From Lichenibacterium dinghuense (GTDB lineage Bacteria; Pseudomonadota; Alphaproteobacteria; Rhizobiales; Beijerinckiaceae), in assembly GCF_021730615.1 (NCBI RefSeq), contig NZ_JAJLMN010000001.1, positions 2,615,501 through 2,679,500 on the forward strand: a stretch of DNA of 64,000 nucleotides, in the 5' to 3' direction. Numbering within the stretch: position 1 is the stretch's first letter; each line of letters starts with the position of its first letter. A program made the translations under genes and the position numbers. The notes beneath the pieces are model-generated. The model was not told the DNA's origin. It searched no databases and saw only the letters and a list, made by a program, of their open reading frames with translations. Shown here piece after piece: positions 35,478-44,264 of this stretch.

Positions 35478-36215
35478 TCAGGACCATGCGCGACGAAGGA
35501 GCGCGTCGAGGTCGGTCGCCAGCGTCACACGATCCCGCGCGCCGACCACGGCCGCCGCCAGGGCAGGCAAATCCTTGGGCCTGAACTCGTACAGATCGTC
35601 GACGATCCTGAAGGCGGTGGCGCCTTCGCCGGCCGAAGGAGGCCGCGAGTAACGGGGCGCCGCGACGAGGGGGCGACCGGTCATCCGCCGGCGAAGGACG
35701 CGCCCCGGGCGTGCCCCGGCGACCTCGAAGCGTCGTCGGGCGAGCCTCGACTTGAGTTCGTCGGCGAAGCGGGACCGCGAGTCGGCGTGCGGCAGCGCGA
35801 CCAGGAAACTCCCGGCCTCGATCGCGACGCCGGCCGGGAGCCGGCGGTCGCCCATCCAGCGCGGGTCGAGGCGGATCTGGCGGAACTGGGGCGCGAGCGG
35901 GTCCACCTCCTGGCCGCCGACGCCGCCGAAGCACCAATCCTCCTCCAGGGTCCAGCAGGCGTGTTCCTCCCGGACCAAGCACGCCAAGTGCGCCTGCGGA
36001 TCGGGGATGGCGGCGATCACCGCCAGCGATGAGCCGAGGCGCGCGCCGAGCGCGTGCAGCCCCGGTGAGTCGAATGCGGCGACGCGCATCCCGCACGGGC
36101 CGGCACCGGGCCGCGGGCGGTTCCGGGGGCCACGGCGCAACCCCGGCGTCACGATGCGCGCCGGGAAGCCGGGCGCACCGACGTGTCCATCCTTCGGCGG
36201 CGATCGATCCATCAT
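35478..36215 (-). CDS. hypothetical protein, paralogue of the 36887-37570 product
   Basis: A 245-residue protein starting at ATG 36215 behind GGAAGGACAGAG. It aligns over most of its length with the protein of the next minus-strand gene: LGSSLAVIAAIPDPQAHLAC against VGFPVAVVAAVADPARHATH; LPAGVAIEAGSFLVALPHAD against LPAGVHLRRGALVVDLPPGA; and the end TGRPLVAAPRYS...VDDLYEFRPKDLPALAAAV against TGRSLVAAPRYA...VDDLYRLRPHDLPKIAAAL. No catalytic motif, signal or membrane segment. The family is unknown to me. Conservation is strongest in the C-terminal third, around LVAAPRY and VDDLY.RP.DLP. It may be a duplicated component of a two-protein complex. Confidence 0.75.
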   Translation of the reverse strand: MMDRSPPKDGHVGAPGFPARIVTPGLRRGPRNRPRPGAGPCGMRVAAFDSPGLHALGARLGSSLAVIAAIPDPQAHLACLVREEHACWTLEEDWCFGGVGGQEVDPLAPQFRQIRLDPRWMGDRRLPAGVAIEAGSFLVALPHADSRSRFADELKSRLARRRFEVAGARPGRVLRRRMTGRPLVAAPRYSRPPSAGEGATAFRIVDDLYEFRPKDLPALAAAVVGARDRVTLATDLDALLRRAWS

Positions 36216-36886
36216 CTCTGTCCTTCCGGGAAGCGGTTCAATGGACGGCGTGTGGGCGTACCCTCGCCGGGCGCGGCGGACGCCGTGGGATGTGCGCCGA
36301 TGTGCGGCGCGAGGTGTCGGTGAGGTCGGGGGCGGGGGAAGCCGCAGAGGAAGCGAGGAGTCCCCGGACGCATGCGGGGTGGGGCCCGACGCGTCGACCG
36401 TCGCGCCCGCCGGGACGGCCGTCCCGGCGTCAGGCTGCGTCGACCTGGACGTGGATGCCCGGATCAGACCGGGGCGCCGCCGCCACGGCGCTCGCGACCC
36501 TCGGGCGGGTGCACATCGACGATGGGGGAGCGAGCCTGGTGTCCGTCCTCTCGAGCGAGCGCCGCGCGATCGATGACGCCCGGGAGAGCGTCCGGATGGG
36601 ACCGCGCCGGCGCGCCGAGCGCGAGGCGCCCGTCGCCGCACTGGAGGGGGGCGGCCGGTGCGCCGCCGAACCCAGGATGGCGGACGCCTCCTCACGAGCC
36701 GGACAGGCGCACACCTCGTCGCCGGATGACCGGCCGGTGGTGGAGCGCGGGGGCCGGGCGCGCGTCACCGCGCGCAAGGGGTCATCGGACCGGGCCGTCG
36801 GGCGACCCAGCGAGGCCCAGCGCTCCACGTCGACGTGATCGAAGTCGGTCAGGGGACCGGACCAAGTTACAGACCCAACCATGACG
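36216..36886. other. non-coding stretch between the two paralogues
   Basis: About 670 bases without a supportable gene on either strand; open frames here are compositional shadows. Confidence 0.45.
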
Positions 36887-37570
36887 CTAGGGCGTCGTGG
36901 TCGCGCAGCCGGGCACGTCCATGCCGACGGCCAGCCCGAGGCTCGCCACCGCGAGGGCGAGCGCGGCCGCAATCTTCGGGAGGTCGTGCGGACGGAGCCG
37001 GTAGAGGTCGTCCACGGGGACGAGCCTGCCCACGTCGCCGGACCCCGCCAGCGCGTAGCGCGGGGCCGCCACGAGGGAGCGCCCCGTCCGGAAGCGGTGG
37101 TGGACCTGGTCGGGGCGGCGCGCGACCTTCTCGTACGACATGTCGTCCATGCCGGCCTGCAGGAGCGAGGAGAGATCGTCGGGCGACGCGCCGGGCGGCA
37201 GGTCGACGACGAGCGCACCGCGGCGCAGGTGCACGCCGGCCGGGAGCGGAGTTCCGTCGAGCCAGTTCCGTTCGAAGGGGAGGTGGTCGTAAGCGAACTC
37301 CTCCGCTTCCGCCGCGGCGGCGAACGCGATCGGCGCCTTCCCGTCGTTCGCCTTCCAGGCCGCGTGGAAGGTCTCCGTGAGGTGGGTCGCGTGCCGCGCC
37401 GGATCGGCGACCGCCGCGACGACCGCGACCGGGAAGCCCACCTCCTCACCCAACTTCGCCGTCCCCGCGCACACGAAGGCCGCCAGGAAGGCCTTGAGCG
37501 ACGTCGGGTCGTCGCGGGCCGGTTCAGTCGCACCCTGGTTCGAGACCGAGTTGCGCACGATGTCGAGCAT
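36887..37570 (-). CDS. hypothetical protein, paralogue of the 35478-36215 product
   Basis: A 227-residue acidic protein starting at ATG 37570 (MLDIVRNSVSNQGATEPARD), preceded by GGAGGAAAACC. It shares with its neighbour the segments LPAGV, LVAAPRY and VDDLY-RPHDLP and ends in a hydrophobic stretch (ALALAVASLGLAVGMDVPG) that is shorter than a typical membrane helix with flanks but could be one. Function unknown. The perfect palindrome at 37632-37650 ends 61 bases upstream, the same spacing as the related site before the AAA+ gene, so it is probably regulated together with that gene. Confidence 0.78.
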   Translation of the reverse strand: MLDIVRNSVSNQGATEPARDDPTSLKAFLAAFVCAGTAKLGEEVGFPVAVVAAVADPARHATHLTETFHAAWKANDGKAPIAFAAAAEAEEFAYDHLPFERNWLDGTPLPAGVHLRRGALVVDLPPGASPDDLSSLLQAGMDDMSYEKVARRPDQVHHRFRTGRSLVAAPRYALAGSGDVGRLVPVDDLYRLRPHDLPKIAAALALAVASLGLAVGMDVPGCATTTP

Positions 37571-37631
37571 GGTTTTCCTCCAAGCCCAGATGGGCTGCTC
37601 GGAAGATGCGACCTGAACACCAGGAACTCAA

Positions 37632-37650
37632 GAGAGATATTGTATCTCTC
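37632..37650. promoter_or_regulatory. 19-bp palindromic operator
   Basis: GAGAGATATTGTATCTCTC: two perfect 8-base arms around TTG. It lies 61 bases upstream of the 37570 gene and about 570 bases upstream of the kinase-helicase gene on the other strand. The 15-base core matches 13/15 with 26359-26373 and 11/15 with 54560-54574. Its AT content contrasts with the surroundings. A dimeric HTH regulator is expected to bind it. Confidence 0.72.
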
Positions 37651-38215
37651 CGCAACGTGGTTAGCCGCGAGCGGAGCTGCTCGTCCCAACATCACCGGAA
37701 GCAGGCGCGACGGCCTCCTCACCACCGTCGATAGGTTGGCGGTGCCCGGCTTGCTCCCGGCCAGTGTCGTCGACCGCGGAGGTGATCGATGGTGGCCTCC
37801 CCGGCGCGTCGACAGGGATCGGCCAAGCGCTTCCTCTCGCCGCGGAGGCCGCTCGTCGGGCCGCCCCCCGAGCACCTGCCCCGCGCATCCGCCGACATCC
37901 CCCAGATCTCGACGACGCTCGCCCGAAGGTCCGCCGCGTCGCGGGCATTCACCGGAGCATGCGGCCTGGTCACTCACGCGACGCGTCATCGACCGAGCCC
38001 TGGGAACCCGGCGACGGTCACCGAGGGGGAGGGTTCGGCGTCCGGCCGCCCGCGGCCGGCTTGACCTTGGCATTTCGGTTTGCGACGCTCCTCCGAGGTG
38101 CGGGATGAGGGTCGGCGGTGGGGGAGCATCCGCGGATGATCTTGAGGGGCTTGACCCGGACCATCCCGCACGCTCGACCGAGTCATTCCGAAGTGACTCT
38201 GAAAGGCGGCCCCAC
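37651..38215. promoter_or_regulatory. leader and promoter region of the kinase-helicase operon
   Basis: No gene is seen in the 565 bases. Just before the kinase-helicase start there is an inverted repeat GAGTCA (38180-38185) and TGACTC (38194-38199) with an 8-base spacer, followed by AAAGGCGG as ribosome binding site. The repeat could be an operator or a 5' hairpin. Confidence 0.45.
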
Positions 38216-41200
38216 TTGAGCGTCGACGGACGAGCGGATCCGCCCATTCTCGCCGGCAGATACTTTCCTACCCGAACCGTGAGGAGCGGTGCACAAGCGA
38301 CGGTCACCCAAGCGTTCGACACCGAGCGGAAGGGCATGGTCGCGATCAAGCGGGTGAGGTTCGGTCCGGACGACGAGCGCGGCCGGGTCGGCTTCCAGCG
38401 AGAGGCCGGTCTGCTTCAGGACCTGCGTCATCCGAACATCGTCGAGTTGATCGAGGTGGACCAGGACGAGGACGGCAATTGGTTCCTCGTGCTCGAATGG
38501 CTGGATCAGAACCTCGAGGACGTTATCCGCAAGCATGGCCCCATGACCGTCGGAGTCTTCTGGGACCAGTTCGGCGAGAAGCTTCTGGAAGCCATCGCGT
38601 TCGGGCACAAGGCGCGCGTCGCGCACAGGGACATCAAGCCGAAGAACATCCTCGTCTCCAACGACGACGTCCCGAAGCTCGCCGACTACGGGATCGCGAA
38701 GCTCCTGGACAACGGCGGCTCCTGGGCGCCCGTCGCCGGGCACACGTTCCGGTTCGACCGAACGCCGGGCTATTCGCCCGAGAAGCCGGAGGAGAACCAC
38801 CCCCTCTCGCGCGACTGCTACTCATTCGCCGCGGTCCTGCTCTCCTGCGTCCTGGGAAGATGCTTCGAGGACGACGCCGACTTGGCGGTCGCATTGCAGG
38901 AAGCGGCGTTGTCCCCAGCGGTCAGGTCCGTCGTCGAGCGTTGCCTCAACCCCGACGCCAAGCTACGGCCCCGCCTGGGGTCCTTGCTGCTCGAGCAACT
39001 GCGCCATGCCCTTGCGGCCGATGAGCTGCGCGACGCACCGCCCATCGAGGTCTTCCTCAGGCTCAACGACAGGACGATGGGGGCGCTCCGTCACCGTCTC
39101 GGCACCGACGACAGGGACGTCCTGGAACGCTTCGTCTCGGAGGAGCTCGGCGCCTCCTGCGGCATCACCGCGGAGGCGCAGGACGACGCCACGCGCGTGG
39201 AGATCATCGGCGAAGGCTGGCGTTTCGACGCCATCGTCGCCGGCCGGGAGAAGGAACTCCTGCACGTGACCAAGGCCGGCGAGATCGGCGCGGCCGCGGC
39301 CTCCGACTTGAAGGAGTTCACCCTCGTGCGGGAGGTGCAGGCACGTTTCGGTCGGCCGAGGGACGAGCGGCGCGCCGGGCAGCAGTTGAACCTTCTCCTG
39401 GCGGAGGCACGCGACGTCGCGGCCCGCATCAAGGACGAGCGCAATTCCCGCGCGACGCAGCGCATCTTCCGCGTCTGGCGCGGATACCTGCGCGACCGGG
39501 CGGATCGCGAGGCGAAGAAGAGCAGCGCAATCAAATACGTCGACCGCAAGGCCACCGGCGACCGGGTGACGTTCACCACGGAGATCGCACAATCCGAGGA
39601 CATCGTCGGGCAGGAACGCGTCGTGGTGGGTCCCGCCGGAAAGGCGGGCGGCAAGATCTCGGCCGTGGCCTTCGACCTCGTGACCATGGACGTCACGCAC
39701 GGCGACGCTCGCCTCGTCCCCCGGCGCGGCGAGCTCTCGATGAACACCATCGCCGCGCAGAAGGCGCTCTCCCACCAGACGCACGCGCTCGACGCGGTGC
39801 TGTTCGACCGTGCGGTGAGCCCGCGGTTGAAGCCCATCATCCTCGATCCGAGGTCCGCGACGCCTTGCGAACCCGTGGACGCCGTCGTGCCCAGCGATCC
39901 CGAATTCGACGACGAGAAGCTGCGCATCCTGCGGAAGGCGTTGGGAGTGCGCGACGTACTCACCATCGAAGGTCCGCCCGGGACCGGCAAGACGAAGCTC
40001 ATCACCGAGATCGTCGTGCAATGGCTGCGACGCAATCCCGGGCACCGCATCCTGCTTTCGTCCCAGACCCACATCGCCCTCGACAACGTCCTCGAGCGGG
40101 TGACCTCGCTCGATCCAAGGCTCGAGATCATTCGCATCGGCCGTCCCGACGAGCCCCGCATCTCGGAGGCCAGCAAGCGGTTGCTCCTGGATCGGCGGGT
40201 GGAGAGATGGATCACGGAGGTCAGGAGGCTGGCCGAGGACGACATGAACCGCTGGGCGGCGGAGATGGGCGTCGACCGCGCGGCCGTCACGGTCGGCATG
40301 AGGGTCGAACGGCTGCTCCAGCTGCAGCGCCGGCAGGACGAGATCGTGCGCGCCATCGCGGCATTGCAGGTCGAGAAGGAGGAGGTCGTGGGCGAGGTGG
40401 AGGACGTCCAGATCGACTTCGACGACGATGAGGCCGGCGACGAGGCGACCCAACTCGACAGCGAGATCGGCGATCTCCAGAGGCGCTTGGCGAGCCTGCG
40501 CAAGGAGGAGGGGGAGCTGCGGATCGAGATGGGCCGCATGGGTGGGTATGCGGCCGAACTCGCCGGGGCGGGCGACGTCCAGGATCTGGCGGATTGGGCC
40601 GTGCACTTCATGCAAGGTGGCGACGAGGTGCAGGCGTGCCGCGACCGGCTGGCCTTGCTCGAGGATTGGCAACTCCGCGTCGGTCGGTCGTCGGACTTCA
40701 ACGCGGCCATGCTCTCGTCCGCGCAGATCATCGCCGGCACCTGCGTCGGCATGGCGGGCGTGAGGGGGATGGAGGAGGTCGCGTACGACCTGTGCATCGT
40801 CGACGAGGCGTCGAAGGCGACGCCCACCGAGATCCTGATCCCCATGGCCCGGAGCAAACGCTGGATCATCGTCGGCGATCCCAAGCAACTCCCACCATTC
40901 TTCGAGAACCTGGGTGAGGACCTGCTCGAGGCGTTCGACGAACGCGAGGTCAAGGAGACCCTGCTCGATCGCTTCCTGCAGGACGGCGCCGGCCTGGCGG
41001 ACGGCTGCAAGGAACGTCTGAGGCACCAATATCGGATGATCGAACCGATCGGCGACCTCGTGAGCGAATGCTTCTACGACGGCGGCTTGATCAGCCCGAC
41101 GGCGACGCACGGTCTCAAGCTCGGGTTGGTCTTCCCCAGACCGGTCACCTGGTACACCACGCATGAGCTCGCCGACCACGACGAGCATCCGTCCGGCGAC

Positions 41201-41644
41201 ACCTTCCACAATCCCGCGGAGGTCTCGGTGATCAGGGGACTGCTGCTCAGACTGCAGTTCGTCGCGACCTCCCAGAAGCGCCGCCTGTCCGTGGCGGTGA
41301 TCTCCGGCTACACGGCGCAGGTCCAGGCGCTCGAGGGCATGGTCTCGCGAGGCATCGCCGAATGGCCCGACCTGGACGTGTCCAGCAACACGGTCGACGC
41401 GTACCAGGGTCGCCAAGCCGACGTGTGCATTTACTCCGTGGTTCGGTCGAACCGGCGCAAGAAGTTGGGGTTCCTGAAGGAGTCGCCGAGGCTGAACGTG
41501 GCCCTGTCGCGTGGTCGAAGCGCCCTGGCCATCGTCGGAGACCAGGAGTTCTGCCGGACGGCGAGGGGGAGGAACCCGTTCACGCCGGTGCTCCGGCACA
41601 TCGACGCGAACGAGGCGACCTGCGCGACGGAGTCGGTGTTGTGA
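38216..41644 (+). CDS. Ser/Thr kinase fused to SF1 (RecD/Dna2-like, COG1112-type) helicase; Mokosh-like
   Basis: A 1142-residue fusion. Residues 12-265 are a eukaryotic-type protein kinase: MVAIKRV (Lys43-45 region), HRDIKPKNIL catalytic loop (138-147) and DYG in place of DFG (157-159). A linker with HSPX-like sequence follows, then an SF1B helicase: Walker A GPPGTGK (586-592), an insert rich in coiled coil (QVEKEEVVGEVEDVQIDFD), DEAS box (about 861-864), VGDPKQLPPF, and the C-terminal VDAYQGRQADVCIYSVVRSN and LNVALSRGRSALAIVGD. TTG 38216 is chosen because AAAGGCGG precedes it and no ATG lies nearer the kinase. The PLD-like gene overlaps its stop (GTGA). Kinase-helicase plus PLD protein is the published composition of type I Mokosh anti-phage systems. 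Confidence 0.9.
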   Translation: MSVDGRADPPILAGRYFPTRTVRSGAQATVTQAFDTERKGMVAIKRVRFGPDDERGRVGFQREAGLLQDLRHPNIVELIEVDQDEDGNWFLVLEWLDQNLEDVIRKHGPMTVGVFWDQFGEKLLEAIAFGHKARVAHRDIKPKNILVSNDDVPKLADYGIAKLLDNGGSWAPVAGHTFRFDRTPGYSPEKPEENHPLSRDCYSFAAVLLSCVLGRCFEDDADLAVALQEAALSPAVRSVVERCLNPDAKLRPRLGSLLLEQLRHALAADELRDAPPIEVFLRLNDRTMGALRHRLGTDDRDVLERFVSEELGASCGITAEAQDDATRVEIIGEGWRFDAIVAGREKELLHVTKAGEIGAAAASDLKEFTLVREVQARFGRPRDERRAGQQLNLLLAEARDVAARIKDERNSRATQRIFRVWRGYLRDRADREAKKSSAIKYVDRKATGDRVTFTTEIAQSEDIVGQERVVVGPAGKAGGKISAVAFDLVTMDVTHGDARLVPRRGELSMNTIAAQKALSHQTHALDAVLFDRAVSPRLKPIILDPRSATPCEPVDAVVPSDPEFDDEKLRILRKALGVRDVLTIEGPPGTGKTKLITEIVVQWLRRNPGHRILLSSQTHIALDNVLERVTSLDPRLEIIRIGRPDEPRISEASKRLLLDRRVERWITEVRRLAEDDMNRWAAEMGVDRAAVTVGMRVERLLQLQRRQDEIVRAIAALQVEKEEVVGEVEDVQIDFDDDEAGDEATQLDSEIGDLQRRLASLRKEEGELRIEMGRMGGYAAELAGAGDVQDLADWAVHFMQGGDEVQACRDRLALLEDWQLRVGRSSDFNAAMLSSAQIIAGTCVGMAGVRGMEEVAYDLCIVDEASKATPTEILIPMARSKRWIIVGDPKQLPPFFENLGEDLLEAFDEREVKETLLDRFLQDGAGLADGCKERLRHQYRMIEPIGDLVSECFYDGGLISPTATHGLKLGLVFPRPVTWYTTHELADHDEHPSGDTFHNPAEVSVIRGLLLRLQFVATSQKRRLSVAVISGYTAQVQALEGMVSRGIAEWPDLDVSSNTVDAYQGRQADVCIYSVVRSNRRKKLGFLKESPRLNVALSRGRSALAIVGDQEFCRTARGRNPFTPVLRHIDANEATCATESVL

Positions 41645-43107
41645 GGGCCGAGGACGTCGCCCGCAAGCACCAGTTCCGGGAGGGCTTCACGCTGGTCGAC
41701 TACGCCGAGGTCGGCCTTCCGGTCTTCCGACTGACAATCGAGGCCGTCACGACGTCGATCAGGTCGCTTCCGACCATCCAGGAGTTCGTCATGCGCTGCA
41801 TGGCCCTTGGGGAGGACTCGGAACCGGCGGTGGCGAGGATGCTCGGGCTTCGGGAGGACATCGTCCGTGGCGCCGTGGACGCGCTGGTGTTCGACGGGCT
41901 CTCCGTCCGCTCCTCGGCCGGGCAGGGCTCGAACGGCTTCCGCCTATCTTCCCTGGGCATGGAGAGGTTGGACGAGGAGTCGCGGGAGATCGTGCAGGAG
42001 GAGATGCTCGTCGTCGATTACGACGCCATCCGCCGCATGCCCATCAGACTCGCCGGGGAGAACGTCGTGAGGGCCGCCGACCTCAGACTTTTCGGGGCGG
42101 TCGAGATCAGGCCGTATCCGGCCACCACGCCGGCCCTGCACGACCTCGCGATCCCCGAGGTCACCAAGGCGATCCGTCGACAAAGCGGGGAGGACTTCAA
42201 ACGCACCGTGCTGGCCCTCAAGCGCGTGGTGCGCCGCGGCAACCTGTTCCGTGAGGCCGTCGCGCTGATCTTCGCGGCCGACCGTGGAAACGAGGTCCAG
42301 GTCGCGTTCGCGTTGGATGGGAGGCTGTCGGACGCCCATGAGCGCTCGTTCGCCGAACACGGTGGACCACGTAAGATGGGTTTCGTCCGCGCGGTTCAGG
42401 AAAGCGGTTCGATGAGGAGCTTGGGACGGTTCTTCGGTGGAGCGCTGACGGCGTCGCTTCCGGACGGACCACGCCTCGCCGCCAGGCGGAAGGAGGAGGC
42501 CGAGGCGTCGACGCAGCTTCGATCCGTCGAACTCGCGGTCGAGGCGAGCCGTTCCGGGCGGCCGAGCCCCGCGGTGTCTCAGGCGTTGTCGGTCGCCAAG
42601 GGGAGGCTGTCTGCGGCCCGGCGCGACCTCGACGCCTTCGAGTTGCGCCCGCTCGCCTGCTACGAACAAAGCGAACTGCTCGCGGAAGCCATCGCCGGCG
42701 CCACCCGTTCTCTCACCATCACCAGCGCCGGGCTGCAGCCGAGCATGCTGACCCCCCATCTCATGCGGGACCTCGACCGCCTCTTGACCGGGCGGATCCC
42801 GTTGCACGTCGCCTCATACCTGGCACCCCGCACCGAGCCCCGGGGAGGGCAATACGACCCGGCGTCCGAATTGTCGAAGTGGTCCCACAAGGGTCGCATG
42901 CAGCTCACCCAGACGCGGCGGGGCGATTTCTTCTTCCTCATCCGCGACGACGACCTCGCCGTCGTGTCGAACAGGCCATTCCTCGGGGACGTCGCGCGCC
43001 GGTCGAGCTTCTCGCGCGTCGACGGTCTCGTGACGCGCCATCCGCCGAACGTCGAACGGATCAGGGAGATGGCGGTCGCGGCCTGCCATCCGATCACCGA
43101 TGCCTGA
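41641..43107 (+). CDS. PLD-like protein, partner of the kinase-helicase
   Basis: A 488-residue protein starting with GTG 41641 in a GTGA overlap with the helicase stop. The first 150 residues resemble a winged-helix region (FVMRCMALGEDSEPAVARML, GLREDIVRGAVDALVFDGLS). A glutamate/arginine-rich helical part precedes a C-terminal PLD-like fold (about 370-480): AEAIAGATRSLTITSAGLQP, then TGRIPLHVASYLAP and GDFFFLIRDDDLAVVSNRPF. The canonical HxKxxxxD is not seen: where HxK should stand there is RRGDFFFLIRDD, so the nuclease may be degenerate or only structural. The third gene starts inside its last codons. By order it corresponds to the PLD subunit of type I Mokosh. Confidence 0.78.
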   Translation: MRAEDVARKHQFREGFTLVDYAEVGLPVFRLTIEAVTTSIRSLPTIQEFVMRCMALGEDSEPAVARMLGLREDIVRGAVDALVFDGLSVRSSAGQGSNGFRLSSLGMERLDEESREIVQEEMLVVDYDAIRRMPIRLAGENVVRAADLRLFGAVEIRPYPATTPALHDLAIPEVTKAIRRQSGEDFKRTVLALKRVVRRGNLFREAVALIFAADRGNEVQVAFALDGRLSDAHERSFAEHGGPRKMGFVRAVQESGSMRSLGRFFGGALTASLPDGPRLAARRKEEAEASTQLRSVELAVEASRSGRPSPAVSQALSVAKGRLSAARRDLDAFELRPLACYEQSELLAEAIAGATRSLTITSAGLQPSMLTPHLMRDLDRLLTGRIPLHVASYLAPRTEPRGGQYDPASELSKWSHKGRMQLTQTRRGDFFFLIRDDDLAVVSNRPFLGDVARRSSFSRVDGLVTRHPPNVERIREMAVAACHPITDA

Positions 43108-43828
43108 CGACGTTCGGGCATGGGCCGCGACCCACATCGGATACGTCCGGGCGAAGAACGAGGATCGCTGCGGCACCTCCCGCTGGCGCAGCACGGGCCA
43201 GGATGAGACATGGTCGGGGGAAATCGATCGCACGTGTGGCTGGGCCTTGATCGCGGACGGGATGGGCGGGCACGGCGCCGGCGAGGTCGCCAGCGGCGTC
43301 GCACTCCAGGCGCTGGCGGACCTCCTGCCGGGCATCCCCGATACGCCCGGCCTCGAACCGGCGATCGAACGAGCGAACGAGCGGGTCCATGCGGCGATGT
43401 TCGTCCCCGGGGGCCGGCCGGCCATGGGCACGACCATCGTCGGCCTCCTCATGAGCGCGCGGGAGTGCACGTTCTTCAACGTCGGGGACAGCCGGGGGTA
43501 CCTCCTGCGCGATGGCCGCCTCGAGATGGTCAGCCGCGACCACGTTCCCGAGGTCGGCGGAGCGAGGGGCGGCAGAAGCCACGCCGTGACCCAATCGTTG
43601 GGCGGCACCTACGACCGGAGACGCCTCAAGCCCCATCTCTCGTCGACGACGCTGGGCCGGGGTGACGTCGTGCTCCTCTGTTCCGACGGTCTGACGGATC
43701 TCGTGGACGACGGGCATATAGCGGCCCTCCTGCGGTCGGGTTCGGATCGCCCGGCGACGGATCTCGTCGAGGCGGCCCTCGCCGCGGGGGGAAGGGACAA
43801 TGTTTCCGTGATCGTCCTCGCCTTCTGA
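43100..43828 (+). CDS. PP2C-type serine/threonine phosphatase
   Basis: A 242-residue PP2C (PPM) phosphatase with all usual motifs: ATHIGYVRAKNEDRCG (motif 1), ADGMGGHGAGEVASGVA with the metal-binding aspartate, MGTTIVGLL, FFNVGDSRGYLLRDG, VLLCSDGLTDLVDDG, and GGRDNVSVIVLAF at the end. It depends on Mn2+/Mg2+ and removes phosphate from Ser/Thr. It starts 8 bases inside the PLD gene, so all three genes are translationally coupled. Reversal of the phosphorylation made by the kinase domain at 38216 is the natural reading, giving a kinase/phosphatase switch on the helicase-PLD effector. Confidence 0.94.
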   Translation: MPDDVRAWAATHIGYVRAKNEDRCGTSRWRSTGQDETWSGEIDRTCGWALIADGMGGHGAGEVASGVALQALADLLPGIPDTPGLEPAIERANERVHAAMFVPGGRPAMGTTIVGLLMSARECTFFNVGDSRGYLLRDGRLEMVSRDHVPEVGGARGGRSHAVTQSLGGTYDRRRLKPHLSSTTLGRGDVVLLCSDGLTDLVDDGHIAALLRSGSDRPATDLVEAALAAGGRDNVSVIVLAF

Positions 43829-44199
43829 CGCCCGCCCATGTGTGCCCGCATCGTTGAAGCAGGACGGGAAGGTGCACGCGTGATGGGCCTTGCGGCGGGA
43901 GACCTGATCCGTCCCGGACGCGCGAGGGATCGAGCGGGCTCGACAGGATGGGTCCCGGCGTTTGCCCCGGTTGGCGGATCGACGCCCTGTTCGCGCCGCG
44001 TCGCGGGGGGAGGGAGGACATTCCATGACGCGCACGACGCAGCCGACGAGGCCGCGGCCCTGATCCTGGATGATCCACGAACGCGATCCGCGCGGGACGG
44101 CGACGCGACGGCTTGGACGGCGCGCCTGCGCGCGAAAACCTACGACGACGGCGCGTGAGGAACAAGTGAGGGTCCTTGTCGGCAAAGTTGACCGCGGGT
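43829..44199. other. non-coding stretch between PP2C and CHAT genes
   Basis: A plus-strand frame 43838-44158 (106 codons) starts ten bases after the PP2C stop and ends with helical FHDAHDAADEAAALILDD. It could be a small gene, but its first half has poor composition and there is no ribosome binding site, so I do not call it. Confidence 0.35.
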
Positions 44200-44212
44200 A
44201 GCATCGGATGCT
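44200..44212. promoter_or_regulatory. 13-bp palindrome before the CHAT gene
   Basis: AGCATCGGATGCT, two perfect 6-base arms around a G, lies 53 bases upstream of the start at 44265. It differs from the palindromes at 26358, 37632 and 54560, so a different regulator is likely. Confidence 0.45.
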
Positions 44213-44264
44213 CAAATTGCGGTGACGACGCGCGCCACCGAGCAATCGCGAACGAGGGAACGAC

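Noticed and set aside
38963-41599. Long minus-strand frame opposite the kinase-helicase gene.
   Set aside because: Antisense shadow of a high-GC coding region; no motifs and unusual composition.
43838-44158. A 106-codon plus-strand frame between the PP2C and CHAT genes.
   Set aside because: No ribosome binding site, poor composition in the first half, and no coupling to the next gene; kept only as an intergenic note.
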